This document shows positions 25,101-37,528 of a DNA stretch of 64,000 bases, piece by piece. The position numbers and the translations under genes were made by a program. Source of the stretch: Entrophospora sp. SA101 (Eukaryota > Glomeromycota > Glomeromycetes > Entrophosporales > Entrophosporaceae); assembly GCA_958430865.1 (NCBI GenBank), contig CAUDNR010002369.1, forward strand, positions 21,547 through 85,546. Reading direction: 5' to 3'. Under the pieces are notes generated by a model. It had not been told where the DNA came from. It did no database searches and saw nothing but the letters and a program-made list of their open reading frames with translations. How positions within the stretch are numbered: the first letter of the stretch is position 1; each line of letters opens with the position of its first letter.

Positions 25101-28100
25101 GCAATTTTGCAAAATGCAACGTCCGAAAAGGATAAAGATGATGAAAGATTCAAAGAGCTTACTATAGATGCCTTGGCTGATATTTATTCCAGTTTATCAG
25201 AGGATGATATGTTTTATGGTCTATGGAAGAGGCATTGTAAATATCTTGAAACCAATATTGCAATTTCATATGAACAAAATGGAAATTGGTTACAAGCACA
25301 GATAGAATATGAAAACGCATTAAATAAATCAAATACTTCAGGATCAATATGTTCTGAAACTGAATACATATTATGGGAAGATCGTTGGATATTATGTGCA
25401 GAAAAATTGCAACAATGGGATATTCTTTATGATTTAGCAAAGGATGAAAACAACAAAGATTTACTGTTAAATTGTGCATTCCATTTAGTAAATTGGACAA
25501 ATGAAAAGGAACTAAGTGAACAAATTTCTTATTTATCATCACTTGAAATATCCAAAAACCCGCAATATAAAATATTTGAATCATTCATAGCTTTAATGAA
25601 TTCAAATCATACTCATAATTTTGATGATTATAAAAAGTTTATCAGAGAAGCCAATCAGTTTGCACTACAAAAATGGTATACACTTCCAAATATTGTGTCA
25701 GAAAGCCATATACCATTATTGCATTCATTTCAACTTATGGTGGAATTTGATGAAGCAACTAAAATATTTTCCAATTTATCAAATTGTAATGTTCAAAGCC
25801 CAGATAGTCAAAATGAAGTTAGAAATGTTCTTTCAAGTTGGAGAGAAAGATTACCAAACATGTGGGATGATATTAACATTTGGAGTGATGTTGTTGCTTT
25901 TAGAAAACATATTTTTAATGTTATTAGTAAATCATTTGAACAGTTTCAAAACATACAAGTAAATTCTAATCATCGTGGACATCATGAAACTGCATGGATT
26001 ATCAACCGATTTGCACATGTTGCAAGAAAGCATCAACTTTATGATGTTTGTACAGAATTTTTGCAAAAGATTTATGCTTTGCCAAATATTGAGATTAATG
26101 AAGCGTTTTTGAAGCTGAGAGAACAAACAAAATGCCATTATCAAAATAATGAAATGAATCAAGCTCTAGATGTTATAGTTAATACAAATTTAAACTTTTT
26201 TAGCACACAACAAAAGGCAGAATTTCATACTTTACGAGGAATGATATATCTTAAGTCTAACCGGGACCAAGAAGCTAACGAATCATTTTCTACATCTGTA
26301 ACAAATGATATGCGTCTTGCCAAAGCTTGGGCTGCATGGGGTTATTACAATGATCGCAAATATAAGGAGAAACCTAATGAAATTGTTTTGGCTGTATATG
26401 CTTTAACTTGTTATTTACAAGCTGCGAGTCTTTATAATTCAGCTAAATCTAGAAAACTAGTAATTCGTATCTTATGGCTTTTATCTCTTGATGATGCACA
26501 AGGAACGATTTCAATTGTTTTTGAGACATTTTTCAATAAAACAGAAGTTCCTGTATGGTATTGGATAACTTTCATACCCCAACTTATTATATGCCTAATG
26601 CATAAAGAGGCAAAGCATGCTCGTGGCATCCTTATGAAAATTGCTAAACAATATCCTCAGGTGAGTTGTATATTCTTCAATTGTAGAAAATAAATAAATG
26701 ATTAGTTATTAATGAATGTAACAATTTTTTTTTAGGCATTACATTTTCAATTAAGAACAGCAAGAGAAGAATATTTGTTGGTGAAAAAACAAGTAGCCAT
26801 TGCTCAAACACAAGCTCGTGCAGCACAACTATCATCAACTATTGCTAATAATCCAGGAGCATCATCAACACAATTAGTGACTCCTGTGATTTCTTCAACA
26901 TCACAAATTGGTTCTAATATTGCAAACATTGGAAATGTACAACAACCAATCCCACAAAATATTGGACAGAGTAATTCTAATCAAGGAAGTCCTCCTGCTC
27001 AAATTAATATTCTTGGAGTTAATACCAATCAATCGAATCAAATGTCTTCTCAACCTCAAAGTCCTGCCATACAAGGAATTAATGTTCTAAGTATGTCAAC
27101 GCCTCCAACTCTTTCCAACAATATCACAGTACAAAATATGCAAAACATTAATTATTTGTCTAATGGAAAACTGTCTGCTAATTCTTTAAGTAATATGCAA
27201 GGTACAACTCCAACAGTTGCTGAAACAGGAATATCGCCTATTACACAATCACCTGGAATGAGTCCAATTCATCATCAACGTACCTTGCCAAATATTGCGA
27301 CTACACCACAACCCCAACTCATAATAAAGCAACCATGGGAACATGTTGAAGATATAATGTCTACTTTAAAAACATCTTTTCCTTTATTGGCTTTAACAAT
27401 GGAGACTATGGTTGATCAAATTCAACAACGTCTTAAGCCAAATTCAGATGAGGATATTTATAGATTGATTGTTGCACTTTTAAATGACGGTTTACAGGTA
27501 TTATTTTATTACTTTTATTGCTGTATGAGTGCTTGAAGTTTTTATAAATTTAAAAGAATACCAATTCTTGTCTCGTGAATAGCAAATAACAAATAGATTG
27601 ACTCAAAATCATGACATTGAATCAATTACACACACAACTGAAATGAATGTCAAAAGATTTGCTGATAATCTAAGTCTTGGTCCAATAAAGGTTTGTTATT
27701 CCTATTTTTGTTAAGGCCATTTAAAATTGATACAGCTATGTCTAAATTAAATTAAATTATATATATATATATATATGTATTATTAGACTGCCTTTGAAGA
27801 TGATTTTATTAAAAGAAAACCTAATTTCACACAATATGTTGAAAATCTTCGTAGATGGAGAGACAAGTTTGAGGTTATATTGGACAGCAAACCACGTAAA
27901 CAACATCTAGAATATTTTAGTGCCTATTTGGTTGAATTTCAGCATCAAAAATTCGAAGAGGTAGAAATTCCTGGACAGTATCTATTGGTAAGCTTTAAAT
28001 CAATTAATTGTCAACAGTAAACATTATACTTGTTTGTTATCTAATTAGATCGTGTGTATGTATGTAGCTTAAAGATAACAATAATTCAGATTTTATTCGT

Positions 28101-29788
28101 ATTGATCGTTTTATGTCAGAAATTGAAATAATTCGATCTCATGGTTTTTGTTATCGAAGACTTACTATACGAGGACATGATGGTAGTCTTCACCCATTTG
28201 CAGTTCAGTACCCATCAGCAAGGCATAGTCGACGTGAAGAGCGAATGTTACAACTCTTCAGAATCCTAAATAGGTAAGTAAAATAACCTTTTAAAAATGC
28301 ATTATTTAAAGGTTTAAAACTTTCTTACTAAAAGCAACATCATATTATTATTTTAAGTGTAATCGAACATCACAAAGAAAGCCGTAAACGAAATCTATCA
28401 TTTCATCTTCCTCTAATAATTCCATTTGCTCCACAAGTTAGGATAGTGCAGGATGATCCATCATACTGTTCTTTACAAGATATATATGAAGATCATTGTG
28501 ATGATATCAAGATATCAAAAGATGAGCCCATTATTTATTTTATTAATAAAATGAAATCCAATATAAGTCATACAATTACAGTAAGAAATTTAACTATAAT
28601 TGATTTGGCATGTAAATTTATGCAATTATTTGTACTGAATTATTCATTAACTTAGAGGAAAGATGTTATAAATCTCAAAATTGAGATAGCAAGAAATATT
28701 CAATCAAAGTATATACCAAATGACGTTTTAACAAAGGTATTATATTATATGTTTATATATTTATATAAAAAATATATTGATTACTAATGATTGTTATAAT
28801 TTAGTTCATTGCCAAAACTATCAAATCACATGAGGAACTTTGGTCATTTAAGAAACATTTTACTTCACAAATGGCATCTGTATCTTTTATGACATATCTA
28901 ATTTGTGTTGGTCAAAGACATCCACACAAATTTCTGATATCTCGAAATACTGGTAACATTTGGTCCAGTGAATTAATTCCGAGTAAGTTATAAAATCATC
29001 TATGTTTTTATTAATAGCATTCAATTTATTTCATCTAATTTAAAAATTTTTAATTAGGTTTTGCACAAGGAGCTCCAATGTTTCAAAACCAGGAACCTGT
29101 TCCTTTCCGGTTTACTCGCAGTATACAACAATTTATGACTCCAATTGGTATAGAAGGAATTTTTTCTTCAGGTATGTCTAATTGTTTGGCAAGGTATTTC
29201 GTACTGTTTTTAATTAGCTATTCAATCTTTTTATTATTAGCAATGCTTGCTATTGGTCGATGCTTGACTGAACCAGAGGTATAAAAATTTTTTTTGAATA
29301 ATCTCTTGTATTTCTATATTTTTAAAAGTTAAAGCTTTTTGTATAATATAGTTTGATTTAGGCCAATACTTGAGTATTTTTATTCGTGATGAGTTAATCA
29401 CATGGCATTATATAAGTCAAAAACACCCTAATGATCAACTGCTTCGACAGAAAGTCTTAGAAACTGTTGATCAAGTTGTTAATAAGGCAAAGATGATTGG
29501 GAATATTGATAGTAATTGTGATAAGGTAATTTAATTGATTAGTTCTTTTTGTGTATTGCTATTTGGTTGATTGATTTATCATTCCAATATTGTTTTTATC
29601 TATTCTGGCATCAGAATGGTAATAGGTCAATGTATAGCTCAATTTCGGACTTAATAGCAATGGCAAGTAACCCACAAAATTTAGCAAATATGGAGGTAAG
29701 AAAATTTTATTATCAATATGATTAAATTTTGATAAGCCATATTAAATTTTTTCATATTATCCAGGTTATATGGATGCAATGGTTATAA
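16160..29788 (+). CDS. TRA1: TRA1/TRRAP pseudokinase, SAGA and NuA4 scaffold
   Basis: Giant PIKK-family protein that binds activators and recruits the SAGA and NuA4 acetyltransferase complexes. The 22 exons are 16160-16223, 16315-16472, 16541-16840, 16932-17150, 17261-17395, 17499-17627, 17710-17837, 17933-18141, 18227-18478, 18568-26660, 26736-27497, 27583-27690, 27787-27987, 28068-28273, 28358-28580, 28656-28736, 28805-28982, 29058-29171, 29241-29278, 29352-29525, 29615-29695 and 29765-29788. All joints keep the frame, giving about 3958 aa (human TRRAP 3859, yeast 3744). HEAT repeats fill most of the protein, with landmarks [17 protein letters not shown] and [12 protein letters not shown]. 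The FAT domain begins near residue 2690. A Ser/Asn/Gln-rich linker follows in exon 11, then the kinase-like domain from about 3590 ([26 protein letters not shown]). Catalytic HRD- and DFG-type motifs are absent, as in all TRRAPs. The FATC tail ends in WMQWL. An Asn/Thr/Ser-rich insert sits near residue 2230. Confidence 0.96.
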
Positions 29789-30339
29789 CAATTTAAATAA
29801 TTTAATGTGTACAACAACCATATAAAATATAAATAAAAATTCAAATCAAACTATTATAATGATCGAGTCTATCCTTAAAACGGAAACATTATAAAGACGT
29901 TTACTTTCATGTGATAATAATAATAATTAAATTAAATGTGATTTAATCAAATTTCGTTTTAAAATTAAAAAAGTTCTCAATTTTGTATGCACAACTATAA
30001 GGATCTAAAACTAAAAAATGACCTTTTTTATGTAGTATTTTGAAAAACTATGTTCCAATATTCTTCTTCCCATGTACTGTATATAAAATCAACTCATCTA
30101 TAAATATTATTAAAATCATGATTTTAGTCAAATTTGGAAATCGTCTCTACGAATGAGTTCCCCCCGTTATTATTATGTTATCAGTCACAGGACATTGCAG
30201 ATCAATCATCATATAAAGACATCAAAAAAAAAAGTGCAACTTCAAACTACTAAGGAAAAAAATCACTATTTTTGCAATCTTTAGAACCTGAGCAACAATG
30301 AATTAGAGAATTTATTAGTTTGAAGTTGCACAATTTTAC
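29789..30339. other. TRA1 3' flank with an inverted repeat
   Basis: No gene. AATAAA-like words just after the stop may serve polyadenylation. An inverted repeat (GTGCAACTTCAAACTA at 30234 and its complement ending near 30331) forms a roughly 100-bp hairpin. Its right stem adjoins the LINE insertion and matches that element's target duplication. Confidence 0.5.
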
Positions 30340-30776
30340 TTTTTTTTTTCCAAGTTAAAGTTTATTTTTATTAGAGTATATTGTGTAAAATACAATAATA
30401 AGATACAAACAATTTAATAATAAAAATAAAGCTACTGCCTCTGCTACTATGAATCCAAAAAAAAATTGGAGTGCACGAGACCAACTTGCCATTTAGTAAC
30501 TCAAAAATCGAACCAACTAGGCCTATTTAAAGTTAATGCTTACGCACCTAACTGGTATTCTCAATTCAATGGCTATTACTATAAAATCCAACCAATTGCC
30601 TCCAAATCTAATTGAATGTAATATCCCCCTTTTACCCAATTCTAGATTGTCATTAAGGATATTATGATTATTAGATATTGTAAATACAAATTGTTCATCA
30701 ATTGGCATTATTTCACAGCACGGTTTCCATATTTCTTCTAAAATTTCTTTTTGAAGTTCATTGACAAAATTAGTTA
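30340..30776 (-). mobile_element. 5'-truncated LINE 3' end with poly(A)
   Basis: On the minus strand this is the last coding portion of a LINE (FVNELQKEILEEIW), then a 3' UTR matching 57213-57700, then a poly(A) tail (plus-strand T run 30340-30349). It is flanked by an imperfect target duplication built on GAAGTTGCAC and AATTTTAC. The features indicate target-primed insertion of a truncated copy. It is not functional. Confidence 0.7.
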
Positions 30777-31025
30777 GTGAAGTTGCACCATTTCAATTTT
30801 ACAGTGCAAATCGTCTATACTCAAAATTATGAAAACCTAAATATCATGTGATCCACTTGTCAGATTTTAATGAAAATATTACCATTCAAATCAGCTTTAA
30901 AAAAGGAATCGATTTATAACATAAAAAAATTTAGTCTCATTTTTTAGTCGAAGATCTTTCTTAATTTGGAAAACAATAAATTTAAAAGTTTCAAAACAAG
31001 AAATTAGATTAAAATAAAAGAATAC

Positions 31026-31852
31026 TTAAATTTTAATTTCATCATACACAGAATCAGGAACTCTACTGTGTGATCTATACTTTTTCACTGCAAACTCAGC
31101 TAATCTTCCTGAAATTCCTTTCTATAAACATTCATATATCTCCAGCTTTTTTGTGCATAACAACGAATTGTTGTCAAGGATACTGAGTTTAATGCTTCTG
31201 GTACAACTATTTGTAAACTTGACCACTTATAATCTCAATTCTTTCTTGTATAATGTTTTGCAGCTCCCAAAATATCTCAACAAAATTGAGTTCACAATGA
31301 AATTTTGGATAAAATATACATTTATGACTTCTTTTTTCAATTTCCTCTTGAAGAGTTGATTTTTGTGATAAAAAATCAGGTTGTAATGCTATAATGCGTC
31401 TCATGCAACAATCTACTCTTTTCAAATCAATTATTTTGGTATTTTTTCCTTTACATAATTTGCAGTCAGCAACTAACCCATCTATCCATAACCCTCTTTC
31501 TTTTAAAATTTCACACATTCCTTTAGGTAAATTTGGATGAGTTGAATGATTAGCAGAAAAAATCATATCTGTGGAGTATTATTTGCTCCATAAAATGTTG
31601 AACACATGCAAGGTTGTTTACCTCCAGGTTTGGCATTCATGTGTGCAGCATTCAATCCATCTTTTGGCAAGGATCCATGATTGGTGCTATTATCAAATGC
31701 AAAGACAGCAATTGCTTCAAGATGAATTGTTTCAAATATTGGTATAGCATACTCAATTACTTGGTCTAACAATTGGTCAGCTGTCCACCAACCCTCTTCA
31801 TTTTTTCCAGGTTTTAAAATTTTTCTAGCTTCTTTTGGAATATTTGGATTTG
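31026..31852 (-). pseudogene. DDE transposase relic, first tandem copy
   Basis: Minus-strand coding blocks, N to C: EGWWTADQL cut at the duplication joint, then AVFAFDNSTNHG (second catalytic aspartate region) and PGGKQPCM. After a frameshift near 31565 come ERGLWIDGLVADCKLC, VDCCMRRIIALQPDF, and FYPKFHCELNFVEIFW with the last acidic residue. After another frameshift come AAKHYTRKEL, VVPEALNSVSLTTIR and RSHSRVPDS, ending at a stop at 31026-31028. The order and motifs fit a Tc1/IS630-related DDE_3 transposase. Two frameshifts and the lost N-terminus make it inactive. It is related to, but distinct from, the relic at 3643-4690. Confidence 0.75.
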
Positions 31853-32238
31853 TGGCATTATATAAGTCAAAAACACCCTAATGATCAACTGCTTCGACAG
31901 AAAGTCTTAGAAACTGTTGATCAAGTTGTTAATAAGGCAAAGATGATTGGGAATATTGATAGTAATTGTGATAAGGTAATTTAATTGATTAGTTCTTTTT
32001 GTGTATTGCTATTTGGTTGATTGATTTATCATTCCAATATTGTTTTTATCTATTCTGGCATCAGAATGGTAATAGGTCAATGTATAGCTCAATTTCGGAC
32101 TTAATAGCAATGGCAAGTAACCCACAAAATTTAGCAAATATGGAGGTAAGAAAATTTTATTATCAATATGATTAAATTTTGATAAGCCATATTAAATTTT
32201 TTCATATTATCCAGGTTATATGGATGCAATGGTTATAA
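31853..32238 (+). pseudogene. TRA1: Duplicated TRA1 3' exons (partial 20, 21, 22)
   Basis: Second tandem unit of the TRA1 end: part of exon 20 (31853-31975), exon 21 (32065-32145) and exon 22 (32215-32238, stop), with identical splice sites. It has no upstream exons, and sequence just before it is transposase relic on the other strand. It is a non-functional copy of the last roughly 75 codons. Confidence 0.9.
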
Positions 32239-32789
32239 CAATTTAAATAATTTAATGTGTACAACAACCATATAAAATATAAATAAAAATTCAAATCAAA
32301 CTATTATAATGATCGAGTCTATCCTTAAAACGGAAACATTATAAAGACGTTTACTTTCATGTGATAATAATAATAATTAAATTAAATGTGATTTAATCAA
32401 ATTTCGTTTTAAAATTAAAAAAGTTCTCAATTTTGTATGCACAACTATAAGGATCTAAAACTAAAAAATGACCTTTTTTATGTAGTATTTTGAAAAACTA
32501 TGTTCCAATATTCTTCTTCCCATGTACTGTATATAAAATCAACTCATCTATAAATATTATTAAAATCATGATTTTAGTCAAATTTGGAAATCGTCTCTAC
32601 GAATGAGTTCCCCCCGTTATTATTATGTTATCAGTCACAGGACATTGCAGATCAATCATCATATAAAGACATCAAAAAAAAAAGTGCAACTTCAAACTAC
32701 TAAGGAAAAAAATCACTATTTTTGCAATCTTTAGAACCTGAGCAACAATGAATTAGAGAATTTATTAGTTTGAAGTTGCACAATTTTAC

Positions 32790-33226
32790 TTTTTTTTTTC
32801 CAAGTTAAAGTTTATTTTTATTAGAGTATATTGTGTAAAATACAATAATAAGATACAAACAATTTAATAATAAAAATAAAGCTACTGCCTCTGCTACTAT
32901 GAATCCAAAAAAAAATTGGAGTGCACGAGACCAACTTGCCATTTAGTAACTCAAAAATCGAACCAACTAGGCCTATTTAAAGTTAATGCTTACGCACCTA
33001 ACTGGTATTCTCAATTCAATGGCTATTACTATAAAATCCAACCAATTGCCTCCAAATCTAATTGAATGTAATATCCCCCTTTTACCCAATTCTAGATTGT
33101 CATTAAGGATATTATGATTATTAGATATTGTAAATACAAATTGTTCATCAATTGGCATTATTTCACAGCACGGTTTCCATATTTCTTCTAAAATTTCTTT
33201 TTGAAGTTCATTGACAAAATTAGTTA
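32790..33226 (-). mobile_element. LINE 3' end, second tandem copy
   Basis: Identical in layout to 30340-30776, duplicated with the tandem unit rather than inserted separately. Confidence 0.7.
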
Positions 33227-33475
33227 GTGAAGTTGCACCATTTCAATTTTACAGTGCAAATCGTCTATACTCAAAATTATGAAAACCTAAATATCGTGTG
33301 ATCCACTTGTCAGATTTTAATGAAAATATTACCATTCAAATCAGCTTTAAAAAAGGAATCGATTTATAACATAAAAAAATTTAGTCTCATTTTTTAGTCG
33401 AAGATCTTTCTTAATTTGGAAAACAATAAATTTAAAAGTTTCAAAACAAGAAATTAGATTAAAATAAAAGAATAC

Positions 33476-34348
33476 TTAAATTTTAATTTCATCATACACA
33501 GAATCAGGAACTCTACTGTGTGATCTATACTTTTTCACTGCAAACTCAGCTAATCTTCCTGAAATTCCTTTCTATAAACATTCATATATCTCCAGCTTTT
33601 TTGTGCATAACAACGAATTGTTGTCAAGGATACTGAGTTTAATGCTTCTGGTACAACTATTTGTAAACTTGACCACTTATAATCTCAATTCTTTCTTGTA
33701 TAATGTTTTGCAGCTCCCAAAATATCTCAACAAAATTGAGTTCACAATGAAATTTTGGATAAAATATACATTTATGACTTCTTTTTTCAATTTCCTCTTG
33801 AAGAGTTGATTTTTGTGATAAAAAATCAGGTTGTAATGCTATAATGCGTCTCATGCAACAATCTACTCTTTTCAAATCAATTATTTTGGTATTTTTTCCT
33901 TTACATAATTTGCAGTCAGCAACTAACCCATCTATCCATAACCCTCTTTCTTTTAAAATTTCACACATTCCTTTAGGTAAATTTGGATGAGTTGAATGAT
34001 TAGCAGAAAAAATCATATCTGTGGAGTATTATTTGCTCCATAAAATGTTGAACACATGCAAGGTTGTTTACCTCCAGGTTTGGCATTCATGTGTGCAGCA
34101 TTCAATCCATCTTTTGGCAAGGATCCATGATTGGTGCTATTATCAAATGCAAAGACAGCAATTGCTTCAAGATGAATTGTTTCAAATATTGGTATAGCAT
34201 ACTCAATTACTTGGTCTAACAATTGGTCAGCTGTCCACCAACCCTCTTCATTTTTTCCAGGTTTTAAAATTTTTCTAGCTTCTTTTGGAATATTTGGATT
34301 TGCCAATTCTTGTTCTGGTGTTAATTTTAAACATCCAACTGTCATCAA
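33476..34348 (-). pseudogene. DDE transposase relic, longest copy
   Basis: Same transposase as at 31026-31852 but extended upstream to 34348, adding LTPEQELANPNIPKEARKIL before EGWWTADQLLDQVIEYA. It ends where a LINE begins on the opposite strand, so the N-terminal domain and first catalytic aspartate are missing. The same two frameshifts are present. Confidence 0.75.
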
Positions 34349-35467
34349 TACAAAAAAAATTTCTGCTTATGAGCGTAGTCTTAACTATACAATAGCTGAC
34401 TTATATGGAAAAGCAAAATTTGTCATGGAAGTTAATCTAGGTATAATTAAACCAAGCTTTCATATGCCTACTAGAAGACAACCAGATAATAATCTCATTA
34501 TAAAATTTGTGGACAATCCAATTATACAAATCAATTACTACAGCACCAAATAATTCTAGAACCTTATAAAACCCTGAAATTTTATACAGATGGTTCTTTG
34601 ACAAATTTGGGAACACATGATATATCTATGGTCTGTGCTTATATACAAACACATACAGCAGCACCACAATTACAATTTACTGCAAGTTTAAGGTCTTGGC
34701 CCTCAGCAGCAAGATCTGAACTAATAGCAGTGGTAGCAGTACTATTAGTCTCTCCTCCAAATGCAAATATTAGAATTTATACTGATAGTAAATGTACTAT
34801 TGATCAATATGAACAATTAACTTCTACAACTTCTTCTACATCTCCTCGCAATATTTTTAAACAACACAACAACATTGTTTGGATTATACTTCATGAAATT
34901 TTAGAAATAAAAAAAATTGATATTAACTTTATTAAGGTCAAAGCACACAATGGAAATCATTTTAATGAAATAGTAGATTCATTAGCCAAAAATGCACACA
35001 CACATGATTTACCTCCTTTTTCATTTACAACTGAATTTTTACAATCATTAAGATATATACCTAAATGGAATAATATTATCATAGAACAAACATTTACAAC
35101 ACTTTTATTACAAATATTTCATACAATGGGGGAATTGAAACCTGGCTAAATTTATATAGAAACAAAAAATATCACCAAACTTTAATAGATTGGGAACTGA
35201 TTTTTGAAATTCTCAACACCTTTGAAAAATCAACAGAAACATCATTTACTGCTTCAAACAAGAAAATTTCAAAAATTAAGTTATTAATTGAAGAACTTCC
35301 AACAGTTGAACACATCAAAAAACGAAGACCAGATCTATATAACAATTGGAAGTATCCTTTATGTAAGAACCAACTTGAATTGTTTGAACATATTTGGACC
35401 TGTACACAAAATGTACAAAAAATTAAAGAAATATTATATAATGCAAAAACCAAACTTATAAAAAATG
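34349..35467 (+). mobile_element. LINE fragment: RNase H and zinc-knuckle C-terminus
   Basis: The 3' half of a non-LTR retrotransposon ORF2. RNase H motifs appear in order: FYTDGSLTN (first Asp), ARSELIAVVAVLL (Glu), IYTDSKCTID (Asp) and VKAHNGNHFNEIVDSLAK (last Asp). A C-terminal knuckle follows with C-x2-C...H-x4-C spacing, but the first Cys is changed (WKYPLCK; CPLC in the other copy). A one-base deletion near 34530 separates the upstream frame. The reverse transcriptase and endonuclease domains are missing. Compared with 55920 onward it differs by about 2%. The 3' end is replaced after 35467 by the 672-bp repeat region. Confidence 0.75.
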
Positions 35468-35485
35468 AGCATAATGGACATTTGT

Positions 35486-36157
35486 TTAGCATGGTGGAAG
35501 TTTGATTTTATTGGATATAAAATGTGACAAAATAAAATTTAGGTTTTTACCAAAATTAGAAAATTTTAGGGAAAATCAAGATTTATATGGAATGTGTAAC
35601 GTTGATCGCAGCGAACAAAAAATTTATATATAAATATATATATACACATGAGAGTTTTATTCCTATATTACCACTACCACTACCACTGTCGTCTCATTCT
35701 TGTTCTACTGCTATTGTTACTGTTACTGCTACTGTTACTACTGCTTTTAATGTGCCATTATTATATCTGATGCCATTACATTAGAGAAAGTTAAATCTTT
35801 CAAAGAAATGTCCTATTTATTATTATGAATTGATTATAAAGTACTAATATTTATTATTAATATATGCATGTCCATTCACCATATTATTATATTGTACACG
35901 GATAATTAATTGCATATATAACTATTAATAAAACAAGTATTAATAGATAGATATAATAAGAACGTTACATCTACCTGCAGTCATTTCTTAAATTTGTAAT
36001 ATAAACGATAGCCTTTATTCATAATAGAGTAATAAATTATTTATCTGTAATTAAATTGTAAATATAAATAGTTTAATAAATAGTTAATAGTACCATAAAG
36101 AAATACCTCTTTAGTATTAGTAAACTCCACAGGTATTGATGTATTAGAGATGGCACA
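35486..36157. repeat. 672-bp direct repeat, left copy
   Basis: Near-identical to 41374-42045 (offset 5888), with about three substitutions seen. It holds a TATATAAATATATATA stretch, a CCACTACCACTACC/TGTTACTG microsatellite-like part and no convincing gene; the 65-aa frame follows from the repeats. The two copies enclose 5.2 kb with one gene, like long terminal repeats. No target-site duplication, polypurine tract or polyprotein supports a retroelement. Confidence 0.85.
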
Positions 36158-37528
36158 ATGTAAGGTTGTGTGGATCCCAGTGGATTCTTAAAATATATAT
36201 TCAGAAGCACTTATTTCAATTATTATTGTTATTATTATTATTTAAAAATTTTATTTTTCACAAAGCACAACATGTCACGTTAAATCGTTTGTAACATATA
36301 TGAATTGATCAACAAGGGGTTTCCAATTTTTCTAGAATCGATTTCCAAATTTGGTAAAATACTTGACTGTAATTAATGATTAGATTTGTTATGCAAATAA
36401 TTATTTACATATATGGAAAGAAATTTACCCATGAATAATTCATGAATTTTAAATTTTAATAAAAAAAGTCCAATTCATTTTTTTGAGAATTTGAGAATTA
36501 AAATGTGTTTTTATTGCTTCACTAAAAAAAATTTGAATTAACAACCTGAACCAATCAATTGCTTACTAAATTAAAGTTTTAACTTTATTACGCCAAAAAC
36601 AATTTCATGTGGGCATTATCTAACTTTGAATATGACTTACACTCAAAATAATCATACTTGCTGTGATACAACTAAATGAACTAACTCTTTCTAAATAAAC
36701 ATATTGTAATAATATAAAAACTGATCAATCTGTAATTCAGGAGTATGCAAGATTGAAAAACATAAACCAAAGAGGTCTTGGCCAATTAATTAATTAATAT
36801 ATATATTAAATATGATTATTTTTTTTGTAATACACAAATATTATTAATAAAGTTCAAAAAAGCTCACTGCGCATCCTCTGCTAAAATCTTGTTGTTAAAG
36901 ATAGGTTTATTATTATTATAATAAATTGATCGGCATTTCTCTGATTCATAGGCGAATCATCAATTAATAATTTTTGTCTTATGTTGTTTAAAACTTTTTG
37001 GGGTTCAAGAGTCATTTTCTCAAAAAAATTTATTAAGTTCCTAACCATATTTTGCTGGAAATCACCCATATATGTCAGCGCCCTAACACAAAAAATTTTT
37101 ACGGGTTCCTGATGGGGCTAGCATAGTTAAAAATCTATTTTTGTATATTTTTTTGTTGATCAAGCTTATTCAAAACAACAGAGATGATCAACAATTTATA
37201 TGTGAAGAGTATTGTAAAAATCGAAAAAGTACCCACTTAGAAAAATGGTATACCACCACTTATTTACACCACCTCAAATTTTGTATGATGATACTAATAA
37301 TATAGTTCTTTTCTGAGCAGAAAATAGTTTTTCCTGAGCGGAATTTAGTTTGGACTTTTAATAGTTGAAAAGATTGCTTTAAATTTTGCTCAAAATGATG
37401 CAAATGATCGACAGTTTAACATGAAAACATAAACTAAAAATTTTATTACTTTTTTACAATATTTTTTTTTTTCAAAAAAATAAATAAAATAATCTTTTAA
37501 CTGAATTTTCTTATTCTTTATTATTGAA
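36158..37528. other. Upstream of the RING-family gene; mostly non-coding
   Basis: A minus-strand 62-aa frame at 36881-37069 (MGDFQQNMVRNLINFFEKM) looks protein-like but was not recognised. 37190-37345 is a dispersed repeat related, inverted, to 60535-60695. The rest is AT-rich with no visible signal. Confidence 0.4.

Larger units (their letters stand above)
29403..31852. repeat. 2450-bp tandem duplication, first unit
   Basis: 29403-31852 is followed directly by a second copy, 31853-34302. Each unit holds the last TRA1 exons, a LINE 3' end and a DDE transposase relic. One substitution was noticed (30846 A, 33296 G; the distant third copy has G at 54867). The joint shows no overlap between the two ends. 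The region at 53424-55873 has the unit only once. Confidence 0.95.
31853..34302. repeat. 2450-bp tandem duplication, second unit
   Basis: Same content as 29403-31852, offset 2450. This unit continues naturally into the N-terminal part of the transposase relic and the LINE beyond it, as does the copy at 55.9 kb. Confidence 0.95.

Noticed and set aside
35587..35784. 65-aa frame repeated at 41475-41672
   Set aside because: Low-complexity translation of a TACC/TGTTAC-type repeat within the 672-bp unit.
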